In this document: positions 1 through 7,156 of the stretch, piece by piece | Numbering within the stretch: position 1 is the stretch's first letter | How the letters are laid out: each line of letters opens with the position of its first letter | Assembly: GCF_003046625.1 (NCBI RefSeq) | Contig: NZ_QAAD01000011.1 | Span: 1 to 64,000 of the forward strand | Origin: Mangrovibacterium marinum | GTDB taxonomy: Bacteria; Bacteroidota; Bacteroidia; Bacteroidales; Prolixibacteraceae | Reading direction: 5' to 3' | DNA: 64,000 bases | Translations under genes and position numbers: made by a program | Notes under the pieces: generated by a model | What the model was told of the DNA's origin: nothing | The model's input: only the letters and a program-made list of their open reading frames with translations | Database searches by the model: none

Positions 1-87
1 CGTAAACACATCGATCCAATCTTCAACTGTGAATGTTAAAAAGTAAACGGCATTTTGATCGGTAATAAAATAGTTATCGGCAGACAT
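1..87 (-). CDS. REP-associated tyrosine transposase (IS200-like, Y1 family), N-terminal part, cut by window edge
   Basis: Read on the minus strand, an ATG at 85-87 opens a frame that runs without stop to base 1 (29 codons). The translation begins MSADNYFITDQNAVYFLTF and continues through a WIDVFT motif. This is the characteristic opening of the small Y1 (HUH) transposases of the IS200/RAYT group in Bacteroidota, which nick single-stranded DNA beside a hairpin. The catalytic HUH and tyrosine motifs lie further on and are outside the window, so activity cannot be judged. Two strong hairpins lie directly 5' of the gene (140-198), as expected for an element of this class, and REP-like hairpin repeats crowd the next 7 kb. 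The family call rests only on the N-terminal motif; intactness is unknown. Confidence 0.7.
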   Translation of the reverse strand, partial: MSADNYFITDQNAVYFLTFTVEDWIDVFT

Positions 88-139
88 TTTTAGCAACAAT
101 ATATCGCAAAATACTCAGCAATACAATAGGTCTGCTAAC

Positions 140-198
140 GGGCGTTACAAACGCCCAACAGCGCCCCCCTCGTCACCGCTAAAGCTAAGACGAGGGGG
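140..198. repeat. Two hairpins upstream of the transposase gene
   Basis: GGGCGTT at 140-146 pairs with AACGCCC at 150-156 over a three-base loop. CCCCCTCGTC at 165-174 pairs with GACGAGGGGG at 189-198. Both are perfect stems. They sit between the transposase start and the first block of the dispersed repeat, and could be subterminal structures of the IS200-like element or REP-type target hairpins. Neither recurs as an exact copy in the rest of the window. Confidence 0.6.
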
Positions 199-204
199 AG
201 GTGA

Positions 205-700
205 TGTCAGGACCTGCGGACGCTGACAGGGTGCTGAACTTGCAACTTCCCGGCGGCCAGCAAACCGAATCGGGACTAATTACTCACGCCGCCTGTTCTT
301 GAGCTGGTGACTTTCGGTTCACCGACTCAATAAGGGGGCCAGAGTGCATAGGTCTCTGAGTACATAAGTGCGGGTGCAACTGGCGAGCTGGGACTGAAGG
401 GGGCTCTGCTGGCCTTCGCGCTCCGAGCAACATTGCGGGGATGGTGGGGGGCTCTTGGAGCTATAAAGATTTTCGCCCCGCTGGGGCTAAGCACCAAACG
501 GCTGCAACTGCAACCTACAGCTTCTTCAACCGCAAATAGCGCTTTCTTACTTCTACATTTCTTATTGATTATTCGATACCTTACATTTTAGGAAGCTGGG
601 AAATTAAGTACATGAGTACCATAGTTCATGAGTGCATAAGTACGGGTGCAACCGGCGACTGAATACTGAACACTGCGACTGAATCGCCCCCACCTGCCCC
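205..700. repeat. Repeat block: modules C, D and A of the island repeat
   Basis: This gene-free stretch consists of recognisable repeat modules. Module C (205-295, beginning TCAGGACCTGCGGACGCTGA) recurs at 1491 and 6848. Module D (299-333) is the TTGAGC-N-GGTGA hairpin followed by a tail with short CATAAGT repeats ending GGGTGCAAC. Module A (415-495, 'CGCTCCGAGCAACATTGCGG' onward) ends in a CCCC-GCT-GGGG hairpin and recurs at 1315, 4336 and 6670. A second tail copy lies at 612-690 just beyond the next toxin gene. No coding frame was found here. Confidence 0.75.
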
Positions 701-730
701 TCATTTGAGCGAAGCGGGAACGAAGCTTCG

Positions 731-1003
731 CTAAAACGGCGGAAAATCGTCATAAAAACGCTGCCGGGTACCAAACTTCAAGAATTCAATGATTCCTTTG
801 TCAATATGAATACCAAAACGGTATTGCCCGTGCTTTATTTTGAAGTATTTTCCACGGCTTTGAAGAGGCTCACAATGGCTTATATCACGGATTGTTTCGG
901 CCTGCTCGCATTGGCGAATAACCCTTTTGATTAGTTTTTTGGCCGTTTCCTGTTTCACTCTTTTAATATCCTTCAGAAAGGAATTACGGAATTCGACAAT
1001 CAT
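731..1003 (-). CDS. RelE/ParE-family toxin (toxin of TA module 1)
   Basis: A 90-residue basic protein with the RelE/ParE-fold pattern: an N-terminal strand (MIVEFRNSFLKDIKR), a helical pair, and C-terminal strands with GKYFKIKHGQYRFGI and FLKFGTRQRFY. RelE-type toxins are usually ribosome-dependent mRNA endonucleases, though activity cannot be read from sequence alone. The start codon overlaps the stop of the antitoxin gene by four bases (ATGA), so the two are translationally coupled, antitoxin first. Both sides of the pair are flanked by island repeats. It is distinct in sequence from the RelE-like toxin at 19988-20254 but of the same class. Confidence 0.8.
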   Translation of the reverse strand: MIVEFRNSFLKDIKRVKQETAKKLIKRVIRQCEQAETIRDISHCEPLQSRGKYFKIKHGQYRFGIHIDKGIIEFLKFGTRQRFYDDFPPF

Positions 1004-1200
1004 TTCAAGGCTTTTAAGACTTCGTCTTTACTTACCTTTGGGGTTTTTCGGGCGACTTTCATAGCCTTTAGCATCGATATATTCTCGAGCTCTTCATCCG
1101 TGGCGATGGTTGCTTTTTCAACACCTTTTAAAAGACGAACAGCTTCCAATATCCGTTTGGCATTAATACCATCCTCGAGGTTTATAACAATTGTTTTCAT
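1000..1200 (-). CDS. Small antitoxin of TA module 1
   Basis: A 66-residue protein, first gene of the pair, beginning MKTIVINLEDG. It resembles the small antitoxins found with RelE-like toxins in Bacteroidota: a short N-terminal strand, a helix around ILEAVRLLKGVEKATI, and a lysine-rich end KVSKDEVLKAL. The same architecture, including a closing KSDVIATLK-type helix, is seen in the antitoxin at 20244-20471. A TAAATTTG box (1219-1226, minus strand) lies just upstream and fits the Bacteroidota -7 element, giving a leader of only about 12 bases. Autoregulation by the antitoxin is the family norm but no operator was identified. Confidence 0.75.
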   Translation of the reverse strand: MKTIVINLEDGINAKRILEAVRLLKGVEKATIATDEELENISMLKAMKVARKTPKVSKDEVLKALK

Positions 1201-1218
1201 ATTCAGATTCGTTTACAA

Positions 1219-1226
1219 CAAATTTA
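1219..1226 (-). promoter_or_regulatory. -7 promoter box of TA module 1
   Basis: TAAATTTG on the minus strand matches the Bacteroidota TAnnTTTG element exactly. It is 19 bases from the antitoxin ATG. A T-rich stretch with TTTG motifs lies upstream, but the spacing to a -33 box is not clear. Confidence 0.5.
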
Positions 1227-1312
1227 CAAAAAAAACGAACAAAAACAGACGCATGGATGGAGGACTCAACCCCCGCTCTCTTGTTTTGAAAAAGCAATAG
1301 GTCATCAGCCTT

Positions 1313-1760
1313 AGCTCTCCGAGCAACATCGCAGGTATGGTGGGGGCTCCTGGATCTATAAAGATTTTCGCCCCGCTGGGGCTAAATAACCGACCGTCAA
1401 TCCAATTCAGCAACACCGCAGTTCCTCAAGGCACGGCATAACCGTCCCGCTCTACTTGAAGAGAGGGATAAGAGGGAGAGTGAACCGCTGTCAGGACCTG
1501 CGGACGCTGACAGGGTGCTGAACTTGCAGCCTGAAAGGCTAACTCAATTCAGCCCGGGGCAAAGCGTAGCGTCACCCCGGGAAAACGACGCCCCACCTAC
1601 CCCGCGATGTTGGGAAAAGCACCACGGATCCTTGAGCTGGTGACTTCCAGTTCACCGGCTCAATAAAGGGGACCAGAGTACATAGGTCCGTGAGTTCATA
1701 AGTACCGGCGCAACCGGCAAGGGTGACTGGACACTGATCACTACTCTCTGCATTCTCCCG
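1313..1760. repeat. Repeat block: modules A, B, C and D of the island repeat
   Basis: The region between TA modules 1 and 2 holds module A (1315-1385, ending in CCCC-GCT-GGGG), module B (1439-1490, CCGTCCCGCTCTACTTG onward), module C (1491-1530) and module D hairpin (1632-1666) with its tail. The order A-B-C-D is the same as at 6670-6975, so this is a composite unit that has been copied as a whole. About 110 bases before this block (1201-1312) contain the TA module 1 promoter and nothing else recognisable. Confidence 0.75.
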
Positions 1761-1828
1761 AAGCAAGTCCGGGACAAGTTCTGCGGTTAAAACAAATATT
1801 TCGTATTTTTACTCAAAAATAGCTTAAT

Positions 1829-2065
1829 ATGGATATCCAAGCATTAAAATTGGACTTGGTTGCAAAAATCCTAAGTACCGAAAAAACGTCCGTCCTTTTG
1901 CAGATCGAAAAACTATTCGACAAAGAGCATGAGCAAGACTGGTGGGATAAGTTACCTAACGAAGTACAACAAGCGATCATGGAAGGCGTTGAAGATGTCT
2001 CTAATGGAAATACCTATTCGCACGAAGAGGTCGTACGTGAAGCCCAACGCAAATACGGTTTTTGA
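1829..2065 (+). CDS. Addiction-module antitoxin (TA module 2)
   Basis: A 78-residue acidic protein starting MDIQALKLDLVAKIL with a central helical segment and the ending SHEEVVREAQRKYGF. This is the usual shape of the small antitoxins that precede ParE/RelE toxins in Bacteroidota: a helical body followed by a short 'H-EV...A..KYG' tail that wraps the toxin. The toxin gene follows after a single base. The pair is bracketed by D-hairpin repeats at 1632 and 2405. Which DNA-binding fold it uses cannot be seen. Confidence 0.75.
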   Translation: MDIQALKLDLVAKILSTEKTSVLLQIEKLFDKEHEQDWWDKLPNEVQQAIMEGVEDVSNGNTYSHEEVVREAQRKYGF

Positions 2066-2066
2066 G

Positions 2067-2366
2067 ATGGATGTTATCTGGTCAGCAAAAGCCCGAATTA
2101 CGTACTTCAAGGTAATGGACTATCTACAGGAAAACTGGACTAAAAATGAAATGCGTCAGTTCTCCCAAAGAACCGAAATTGTTATCCGGGCACTGAAAAA
2201 AAATCCTGAAATTTTCAAACAATCCGAAAAACACACCAATATCCGCAGGGCTATCATCGACAAAAACAATTCACTTTTCTATCAAGTGGATGCAGTCAAT
2301 CAAAAATTATATCTCCTCAGTTTCTTCGACAATCGGCAAAACCCGGAAAAACTTAACCTCGCATAA
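2067..2366 (+). CDS. RelE/ParE-family toxin (TA module 2)
   Basis: A 99-residue protein, MDVIWSAKARITYFKVMDYL onward, with the ParE-like pattern of an N-terminal strand, two helices rich in basic residues, and C-terminal strands (SLFYQVDAVNQKLYLLSFFD). ParE members poison gyrase and RelE members cut mRNA; the two cannot be told apart here. The reading frame is open 46 codons further upstream, across the antitoxin gene, but the ATG at 2067, immediately after the antitoxin stop at 2063-2065, is the natural start and gives the family length. The two genes would be co-translated. Confidence 0.8.
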   Translation: MDVIWSAKARITYFKVMDYLQENWTKNEMRQFSQRTEIVIRALKKNPEIFKQSEKHTNIRRAIIDKNNSLFYQVDAVNQKLYLLSFFDNRQNPEKLNLA

Positions 2367-2399
2367 CCTCCCCTCGTGTAGTTGATCAAAAGCAGCGCC

Positions 2400-2570
2400 A
2401 GCTCTTGAGCTGGTGACTTTCGGTTCACCGGCTCAATAAACGGTGCCAGAGTACATAGGTCCATGAGTTCATACGTTCATAAGTACGGGTGCAACGACGA
2501 CTTCTTCAATCGTCAATGGTAAATCGTTAAATGGTAAATTATTGTTGGCTGCGACTGAATCCCCCATCAG
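2400..2570. repeat. D-hairpin repeat and tail with 'AATGGTAAATCG' segment
   Basis: Hairpin 2405-2439 (TTGAGCTGGTGA paired with TTCACCGGCTCAA) is followed by the CATAAGT-containing tail and by a segment 'CGTCAATGGTAAATCGTTAA' at 2512. That last segment recurs near 4610, 5650, 7070 and, inverted, near 19625, 19875 and 20590. It separates TA module 2 from the sugar transferase gene. Confidence 0.75.
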
Positions 2571-2628
2571 GAGAGCTAGCGGGGACTTTTGTCATCCAAA
2601 ATTATTATCAACAGTCTTCTTATTCTAT

Positions 2629-2659
2629 TTTGACATATTGTCAATATTCCGTTTATTTG
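2629..2659 (+). promoter_or_regulatory. Promoter of the sugar transferase gene
   Basis: TTTG at 2629-2632 and TTTATTTG at 2652-2659 are separated by 19 bases, the usual Bacteroidota -33/-7 geometry. The -7 box has one mismatch to TAnnTTTG. Transcription would start near 2666, about 35 bases before the ATG. Confidence 0.5.
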
Positions 2660-2700
2660 CACCACAGAAAACAATAGAACAATCCTAGCCCAACCGTTAT

Positions 2701-4077
2701 ATGGACTCCAGAGAATCAGAATTAAAGCTCATCTATCTTCTTTTCGACCTGTTCATCCTCAACTTTTCGATTATATTCATTGCCTGCTTACGATTCGGAC
2801 TGCAGGCCGATCAGTTGAATGCCATCGGGAACTACTTTCTGCAGGGCAACCTGGCGTGGATGATCACCTATTTTGCCTTCTCGAAACGAAACTTGTACCT
2901 GCGCGACGGCTATTTCAACCGCGTGAAGCGAATTGCCAAACGAACAGTGTTCTTCCTGTTGATCACCAGCGTGCTGGGCTTTCTGATGATGCCCAAGTTT
3001 TATTCACGAAGCTTTTTGCTCGAATACACGGCGACCTTCCTGGTCTGCAAATTGATTTTTTATTATTTCCTGTACCTCTACTTACAGTATAAGCGCAAGA
3101 TGGGACTGAACACCCAACGCGTGTTGATTGTCGGCTACAACAAGACCACGCAGCTGCTGCAGCAAATCGTGGATGGCAACCCCCTGATGGGCTACAAATT
3201 CTGTGGTTTTCTGACACGCAAGGCTCCCAAGTCGGACGATATTATTGGCCGCCCCGATGAACTGGCCATGCTGGTGGAAGCGATGAATATTCAGCTGGTT
3301 TTTATCGCTGTTTCGTTTACCAGCAGCGAAAACAACACCAAGGAATACCTGGACATCTGCAACCGCATGGGCATCCGGGTGCGCTTTATCCCCGACAACC
3401 AGCGTTGGTTTAAGTCCAGGATGAATATGGAATCGGTGGGCTCGCTGGCTGTTTTCAACCCACAGGAAATCCCCCTCGACGATATCGCTGCACGCATCAG
3501 CAAACGGGCTTTCGACATCCTTTTTTCGTCGTTCACCATTGTGTTTTTGCTCTCGTGGCTGCTGCCCATCATGACCATCATCATTAAGCTGAATTCGAAA
3601 GGACCGGTGTTTTTCGTCCAGAACCGCACGGGCATGAACAACCGCGATTTTCCATGCATCAAGTTCCGCAGTATGGCCCCCAACAAAAATGCCGACCAGA
3701 TGCAGGCCACGAAAAACGACAACCGCGTGACATCGGTCGGACGGTTTATGCGCAAGACCAATATCGATGAGCTCCCGCAGTTTTTCAATGTCCTTTGGGG
3801 ACAGATGTCGGTGGTGGGACCACGCCCCCACATGCTGAAACATACCAAGGAATATTCGGCACTGATTGATACTTACATGACCCGCCATTATGTGAAGCCG
3901 GGCATTACGGGCTGGGCACAGGTGAATGGCTACCGCGGCGAAACCGACGAGCTGTGGAAAATGGAAAAACGGGTAGCCTACGACCGCGAATATATGGAAA
4001 ACTGGTCGCTATGGTGGGATGTTGTCATCATCTGGCAAACCGTCTTCAGTCCCAAAAGCCGGGAAAATGCCTTCTAA
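2701..4077 (+). CDS. Polyprenyl-phosphate sugar-1-phosphate transferase (WcaJ/WbaP-type, initiates exopolysaccharide repeat units)
   Basis: A 458-residue polytopic membrane protein of the polyprenyl glycosylphosphotransferase family. It moves a sugar-1-phosphate from a nucleotide sugar to undecaprenyl phosphate in the inner membrane. Residues 1-125 carry four to five hydrophobic segments. Residues 135-250 form a Rossmann-like domain (QRVLIVGYNKTTQ). The C-terminal third is the catalytic sugar-transferase domain, with a membrane helix (FTIVFLLSWLLPIMTIII) and the motifs GPVFFVQNRTG, CIKFRSM, TNIDELPQFFNVL, VVGPRP and VKPGITGWAQVNGYRGET. Length and motifs look complete. No other polysaccharide gene adjoins it; export genes lie at 49.7-54.1 kb. 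It is enclosed by island repeats, which suggests it was acquired or displaced. The sugar transferred is not predictable. Confidence 0.9.
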   Translation: MDSRESELKLIYLLFDLFILNFSIIFIACLRFGLQADQLNAIGNYFLQGNLAWMITYFAFSKRNLYLRDGYFNRVKRIAKRTVFFLLITSVLGFLMMPKFYSRSFLLEYTATFLVCKLIFYYFLYLYLQYKRKMGLNTQRVLIVGYNKTTQLLQQIVDGNPLMGYKFCGFLTRKAPKSDDIIGRPDELAMLVEAMNIQLVFIAVSFTSSENNTKEYLDICNRMGIRVRFIPDNQRWFKSRMNMESVGSLAVFNPQEIPLDDIAARISKRAFDILFSSFTIVFLLSWLLPIMTIIIKLNSKGPVFFVQNRTGMNNRDFPCIKFRSMAPNKNADQMQATKNDNRVTSVGRFMRKTNIDELPQFFNVLWGQMSVVGPRPHMLKHTKEYSALIDTYMTRHYVKPGITGWAQVNGYRGETDELWKMEKRVAYDREYMENWSLWWDVVIIWQTVFSPKSRENAF

Positions 4078-4182
4078 GGCGAGCCCCTTGAGCTGCTGAC
4101 TCTCCGTTCTGCTGTCCTTGAGCTGGTGACTCCCAGTGGTGCTGCTCTTGAGCTGGTGACTCTCAGTTCACCGGCTCAATAA
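4078..4182 (+). repeat. Triplicated 30-bp unit ending in a complete D hairpin
   Basis: Three tandem units of 30 bases start at 4087, 4117 and 4147, each opening CTTGAGCTGSTGACTC. The first two carry only the left hairpin arm; their right halves have diverged (GTTCTGCTG, GTGGTGCTG). The third is the full hairpin with TTCACCGGCTCAATAA. It sits directly after the sugar transferase stop codon and may act as its transcript end. Confidence 0.7.
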
Positions 4183-4660
4183 CGGGGACCAAAGTACATA
4201 AGTACAAAGTTCATAAGTGCGAGTACAACCGGCGAGGGTGAATGATCACTGAACCCCTCCAGCCGTCATCCTGATGCAGATCAGGATCTGTTGCCAGGTG
4301 AATCGATTCCCATCAAATGAAACCGACAGCCTTCGCGCTCCGAGCAACATGGCGGGTGTGGTGGGGGCTCCATTTACCCCGGGTTCTGCTTTTCGCCTAT
4401 CGGCGACACGCGCCACCCGGGGCTACAAAGGTGTCACCCCGCTGGGGTGCTGGGCGGAGCGATGCTCTTGAGCTGGTGACTCTCAGTTCACCGGCTCAAT
4501 AAACAAGCCCGAGTGCATGGGTTCATAAGTTCATAAGTACCGGTGCAAACGGTGAGGGTGACTGATCACTGCGACTGAACACTGAATAACGCGACTTCTT
4601 CCAATCGTAAATGGTAAATCGTTCAATGGTAAATCATCACGGGCTGCGACCTCATCAATC
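4183..4660. repeat. Repeat block: tail, module A variant and D hairpin
   Basis: Contains a tail (4195-4235), a module A variant (4333-4460) and a further D hairpin (4468-4502) with tail and AATGGTAAATCG segment. The module A variant carries an insertion with a CCCCGGG...CCCGGGG inverted pair and ends CACCCC-GCT-GGGGTG, where other copies have GCCCC-GCT-GGGGC: the outer pair is changed on both sides. No gene seen. Confidence 0.7.
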
Positions 4661-4714
4661 CGGCAGTACAAACAGTCTGCATCTTTTTTTATACTTTTAC
4701 CCAAAATACATACG

Positions 4715-5134
4715 ATGGACTCGAAAGACATCCGCTGGAAGCAACGATTTGAAAACTACAAAAAAGCTTTAGCCACCCTGACCAAGGGTGTCCAACAGTA
4801 TCACGACAGCGGCTTGTCGGAACTGGAAAAGCAAGGGCTGATACAAGGCTTTGAGTTTACCCATGAGCTAAGCTGGAAGGTCATGCAAGATTTTCTGAAA
4901 GAAAAAGGTGAAATCAACATCTACGGATCCAAAGACGCAACCCGTCTGGCTTTCAACCGCGGATTGTTAACCAATGGTGAGGCGTGGATGAATATGATTG
5001 CCGACCGAAACCTGAGCTCACATACTTATCAGGAAGAAATATCGGAACAGATCCTCCATCGTATTGTGTCCGTTTATTCCGATTTGTTTAGCTCTTTCGA
5101 AGATAAAATGAATGAACTATGCCTGATGGATTAA
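4715..5134 (+). CDS. HEPN-domain protein, HI0074-like (toxin of HEPN/MNT pair, TA module 3)
   Basis: A 139-residue all-helical protein of the HI0074 'nucleotidyltransferase substrate-binding' family. The motif ADRNLSSHTY near residues 95-104 contains the R-X4-H signature of HEPN RNases, and FEFTHELSWKVMQDFL near residues 48-63 is the family's conserved helix. In HepT/MntA-type (type VII) systems the HEPN protein is the toxic RNase and its partner nucleotidyltransferase silences it by adding AMP near the R-X4-H site. The partner gene overlaps the 3' end by 16 bases. Family assignment is strong; that the pair acts as toxin and antitoxin is inferred from characterised relatives. Confidence 0.85.
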   Translation: MDSKDIRWKQRFENYKKALATLTKGVQQYHDSGLSELEKQGLIQGFEFTHELSWKVMQDFLKEKGEINIYGSKDATRLAFNRGLLTNGEAWMNMIADRNLSSHTYQEEISEQILHRIVSVYSDLFSSFEDKMNELCLMD

Positions 5135-5430
5135 GCCAGCAGACCATTGACCGGTTAAGCCAGCTGTTTGCCCGCCACCGGCAAATAACCGAAGTAATCC
5201 TATACGGTTCCAGAGCAAAAGGAAACTTCTCGGAAGGCTCCGATATCGACCTGACCATCAAAGGTGAAAGTCTGGATTTTACACTACTCCAACAGCTTAA
5301 CCGGGAAATCGACGACCTGCTGCTCCCCTGGATGGTCGACCTCTCCCTTTTTGAAAGTTTGAAGAACGAAGCACTGATCGACCACATCCAGCGGATGGGA
5401 ATAAGCATTTACAGGAAACAACAGCCCTGA
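5119..5430 (+). CDS. Minimal nucleotidyltransferase, HI0073/MntA-like (antitoxin of TA module 3)
   Basis: A 103-residue nucleotidyltransferase-fold protein. GSRAKGNFSEGSDIDL near residues 31-46 is the complete GS-X10-D-X-D active-site motif, with a further acidic strand WMVDLSLF around residues 72-79 as third carboxylate. Enzymes of this group transfer an adenylyl group to the partner HEPN protein. The gene overlaps the HEPN gene by 16 bases in another frame, so expression is coupled. The order, toxin then antitoxin, is normal for this system. Repeats flank the pair on both sides. Confidence 0.85.
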   Translation: MPDGLSQQTIDRLSQLFARHRQITEVILYGSRAKGNFSEGSDIDLTIKGESLDFTLLQQLNREIDDLLLPWMVDLSLFESLKNEALIDHIQRMGISIYRKQQP

Positions 5431-5439
5431 TTCGGCAAG

Positions 5440-5700
5440 GAGCAAACTGGGTCGGGACTCACGACCTCTTCAAGCGTCAATGGCGCTTTCTTACTTCTAC
5501 ATTGATTATTCGATATTTTACATTTGATGAAGCACAAGCATTAAGTGCATGAGTACCATAGTTCATGAGTTCATAAGTGCAGGTGCAACCGGCGAGGATG
5601 ACTGATCACTGCGACTGAACACTGAACACTGAACACTGCGACTTCTTCAATAGTAAATGGTAAATCGCTCAATCGTAAATCATCAACGGCTGCGTGCTCT
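5440..5700. repeat. Repeat tail, heptamer microsatellite and AATGGTAAATCG segment
   Basis: After the MNT gene come a 'TACATTGATTATTCGATATTTTACAT' type segment (5490-5527, also near 555 and inverted near 19790 and 20790), a CATAAGT tail, three and a half tandem ACTGAAC heptamers (5614-5638) and a segment like that at 2512. Nothing coding is visible between 5431 and 5766. Confidence 0.65.
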
Positions 5701-5766
5701 TCACTGAGTCCAGCTGTCCAATAACCCGTAACCTACAAACATTGACCAATAAAGCTGCTTTTACGC

Positions 5767-6123
5767 TCAATAGTCAGTAATTAATGACTCGTAAGGTATA
5801 TTCATCTTGTCATGAAGCTTTCGAATCATATTGATGCTAAGTTTTCGCTTTTTACTTAAAATTTCAGAAACCCTACTTTTATATCCAATAATCTCAGCTA
5901 AATCCCTTTTATTCATGTCCATCTGCTCCATTCGAAACAGAATGGCTTCAATAGGATCAGGTGCGTCAATAGCATAATGCTCCTCTTCATATTTTTCTAT
6001 TAGAATTGATAGGACTTCTGCTTCATCACCCTCCGGAGAATCAACCGGTGCGTGGAAAATTTCGTCAAGTCTCTTTAATGCTTGATTATAATCGTCTTCT
6101 GTTTTTATTGCTTTAATATCCAT
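5767..6123 (-). CDS. higA: HigA-like antitoxin with helix-turn-helix domain (TA module 4)
   Basis: A 118-residue protein. The C-terminal half is an XRE-type helix-turn-helix (DLAEIIGYKSRVSEILSKKR near residues 76-95), the usual HigA DNA-binding domain that represses its own operon. The N-terminal half is acidic (FHAPVDSPEGDEAEVLSILI) and matches the extended HigA antitoxins seen with HigB in Bacteroidota. It lies six bases downstream of the toxin gene on the same strand; toxin-first order is the hallmark of HigBA. The pair is visibly more AT-rich than its surroundings, consistent with separate acquisition. Confidence 0.85.
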   Translation of the reverse strand: MDIKAIKTEDDYNQALKRLDEIFHAPVDSPEGDEAEVLSILIEKYEEEHYAIDAPDPIEAILFRMEQMDMNKRDLAEIIGYKSRVSEILSKKRKLSINMIRKLHDKMNIPYESLITDY

Positions 6124-6128
6124 CCTCT

Positions 6129-6422
6129 TTAAATTTTTGCCGCATCAATTTTGTCATATTCTTTATGTGTTCCAATAAACCGAATAAATACCCATTGTCT
6201 CTCATAATTTATATCTACAACCAGGCGGTATTTATTACCACAAATATTGAAAACAACACGTCCATTCTTTAAGATACTTGCTTTTGCATAGTCGTTTTTT
6301 ATTTCATTAGGATTACTCCAAGTTGCTTTTGAAGCTTCTTGGTACCAAGTTTTTAGTTGTTGTTCACAATCAGTATATTTCTCCCAGAAATCACGAACTA
6401 TCTTTTTCGCTATTACTCTCAT
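6129..6422 (-). CDS. higB: HigB-type mRNA interferase toxin (TA module 4)
   Basis: A 97-residue protein with the HigB pattern: an N-terminal strand followed by a helix (FWEKYTDCEQQLKTWYQEA), a central ATWSNPNEIKNDY segment, then GRVVFNICGNKYRLVVDINY and FIRFIGTHKEYDKIDA. HigB toxins are RelE-fold ribosome-dependent mRNA endonucleases. It is the first gene of the operon, with a TATCTTTG promoter box 18 bases upstream of its ATG. Length and motifs appear intact. Confidence 0.85.
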   Translation of the reverse strand: MRVIAKKIVRDFWEKYTDCEQQLKTWYQEASKATWSNPNEIKNDYAKASILKNGRVVFNICGNKYRLVVDINYERQWVFIRFIGTHKEYDKIDAAKI

Positions 6423-6439
6423 TGCATGATTATATACTA

Positions 6440-6447
6440 CAAAGATA
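6440..6447 (-). promoter_or_regulatory. -7 promoter box of higBA
   Basis: TATCTTTG on the minus strand is an exact TAnnTTTG match, placing the transcript start about 10 bases before the higB ATG. Confidence 0.5.
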
Positions 6448-6534
6448 AAAAAGTTACCGAATCGGGAACCACAATGGCATGATTTTTACGAACTTCTGCC
6501 AAAAACTGCTCCCCTTCGAACCGTCATTCGGATG

Positions 6535-7130
6535 CAGATCAGAATCTGCTCTTGAGCTGGTGACTTTCGGTTCACCGGCTCAATAAGGGGGGCCAGCGTA
6601 TAGGTCCATGAGTACATAAGTGCGGGTGCAACCGGCGAGCTGGTGACTGAAGGGGGCTCTGCTGGCCTTCGCGCTCCGAGCAACATTGCGGGGATGGTGG
6701 GGGGCTCTTGGAGCTATAAAGATTTTCGCCCCGCTGGGACTAAATAACCGGCCGTCAATCCAACTGACTACCACCACAGTTCCTCAAGGCACTGAATAAC
6801 CGTCCCGCTCTACTTGTAGAGAGGGATAAGAGGGAGAGTGAACCGCTGTCAGGATCTGCGGACGCTGACAGGGTGCTGAACTTGCAACTTCCCGGCGGCC
6901 AGCAAACCGAATCGGTACTAAAAACTCACGCCGCCTGTTCTTGAGCTGGTGACTCTCAGTTCACCGGCTCAATAAACAAGCCCGAGTGCATGAGTACATA
7001 AGTACCGGTGCAAACGGTGAGAGTGACTGATCACTGCGACTGAACACTGAATAACGCGACTTCTTCCAATCGTAAATGGTAAATCGTTCAATGGTAAATC
7101 ATCACGGACTGCGACTTCTTCAATCCGGCA
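6535..7130. repeat. Largest repeat block: D, A, B, C, D modules
   Basis: This 600-base stretch between higBA and thrC has hairpin D (6552-6586), module A (6670-6745), module B (6802-6845), module C (6848-6930) and a second hairpin D (6941-6975) with tail and AATGGTAAATCG segment (7070-7100). The part 6848-6940 is nearly identical to 205-298, and 6602-6745 to 349-495. It contains the full unit from which the other blocks look like pieces. No gene. Confidence 0.8.
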
Positions 7131-7156
7131 ATCTGAAACGGCGACTGCGACTTCTC

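Noticed and set aside
4274-4502. Short ORFs in the repeat block on the plus strand
   Set aside because: They translate repeat modules (A and D) in arbitrary frames and are not kept between copies.
205-7130. Integron cassette array with attC sites
   Set aside because: Toxin-antitoxin cassettes and hairpins fit the idea, but no GTTRRRY/RYYYAAC pairs bound the hairpins and no integrase is present.
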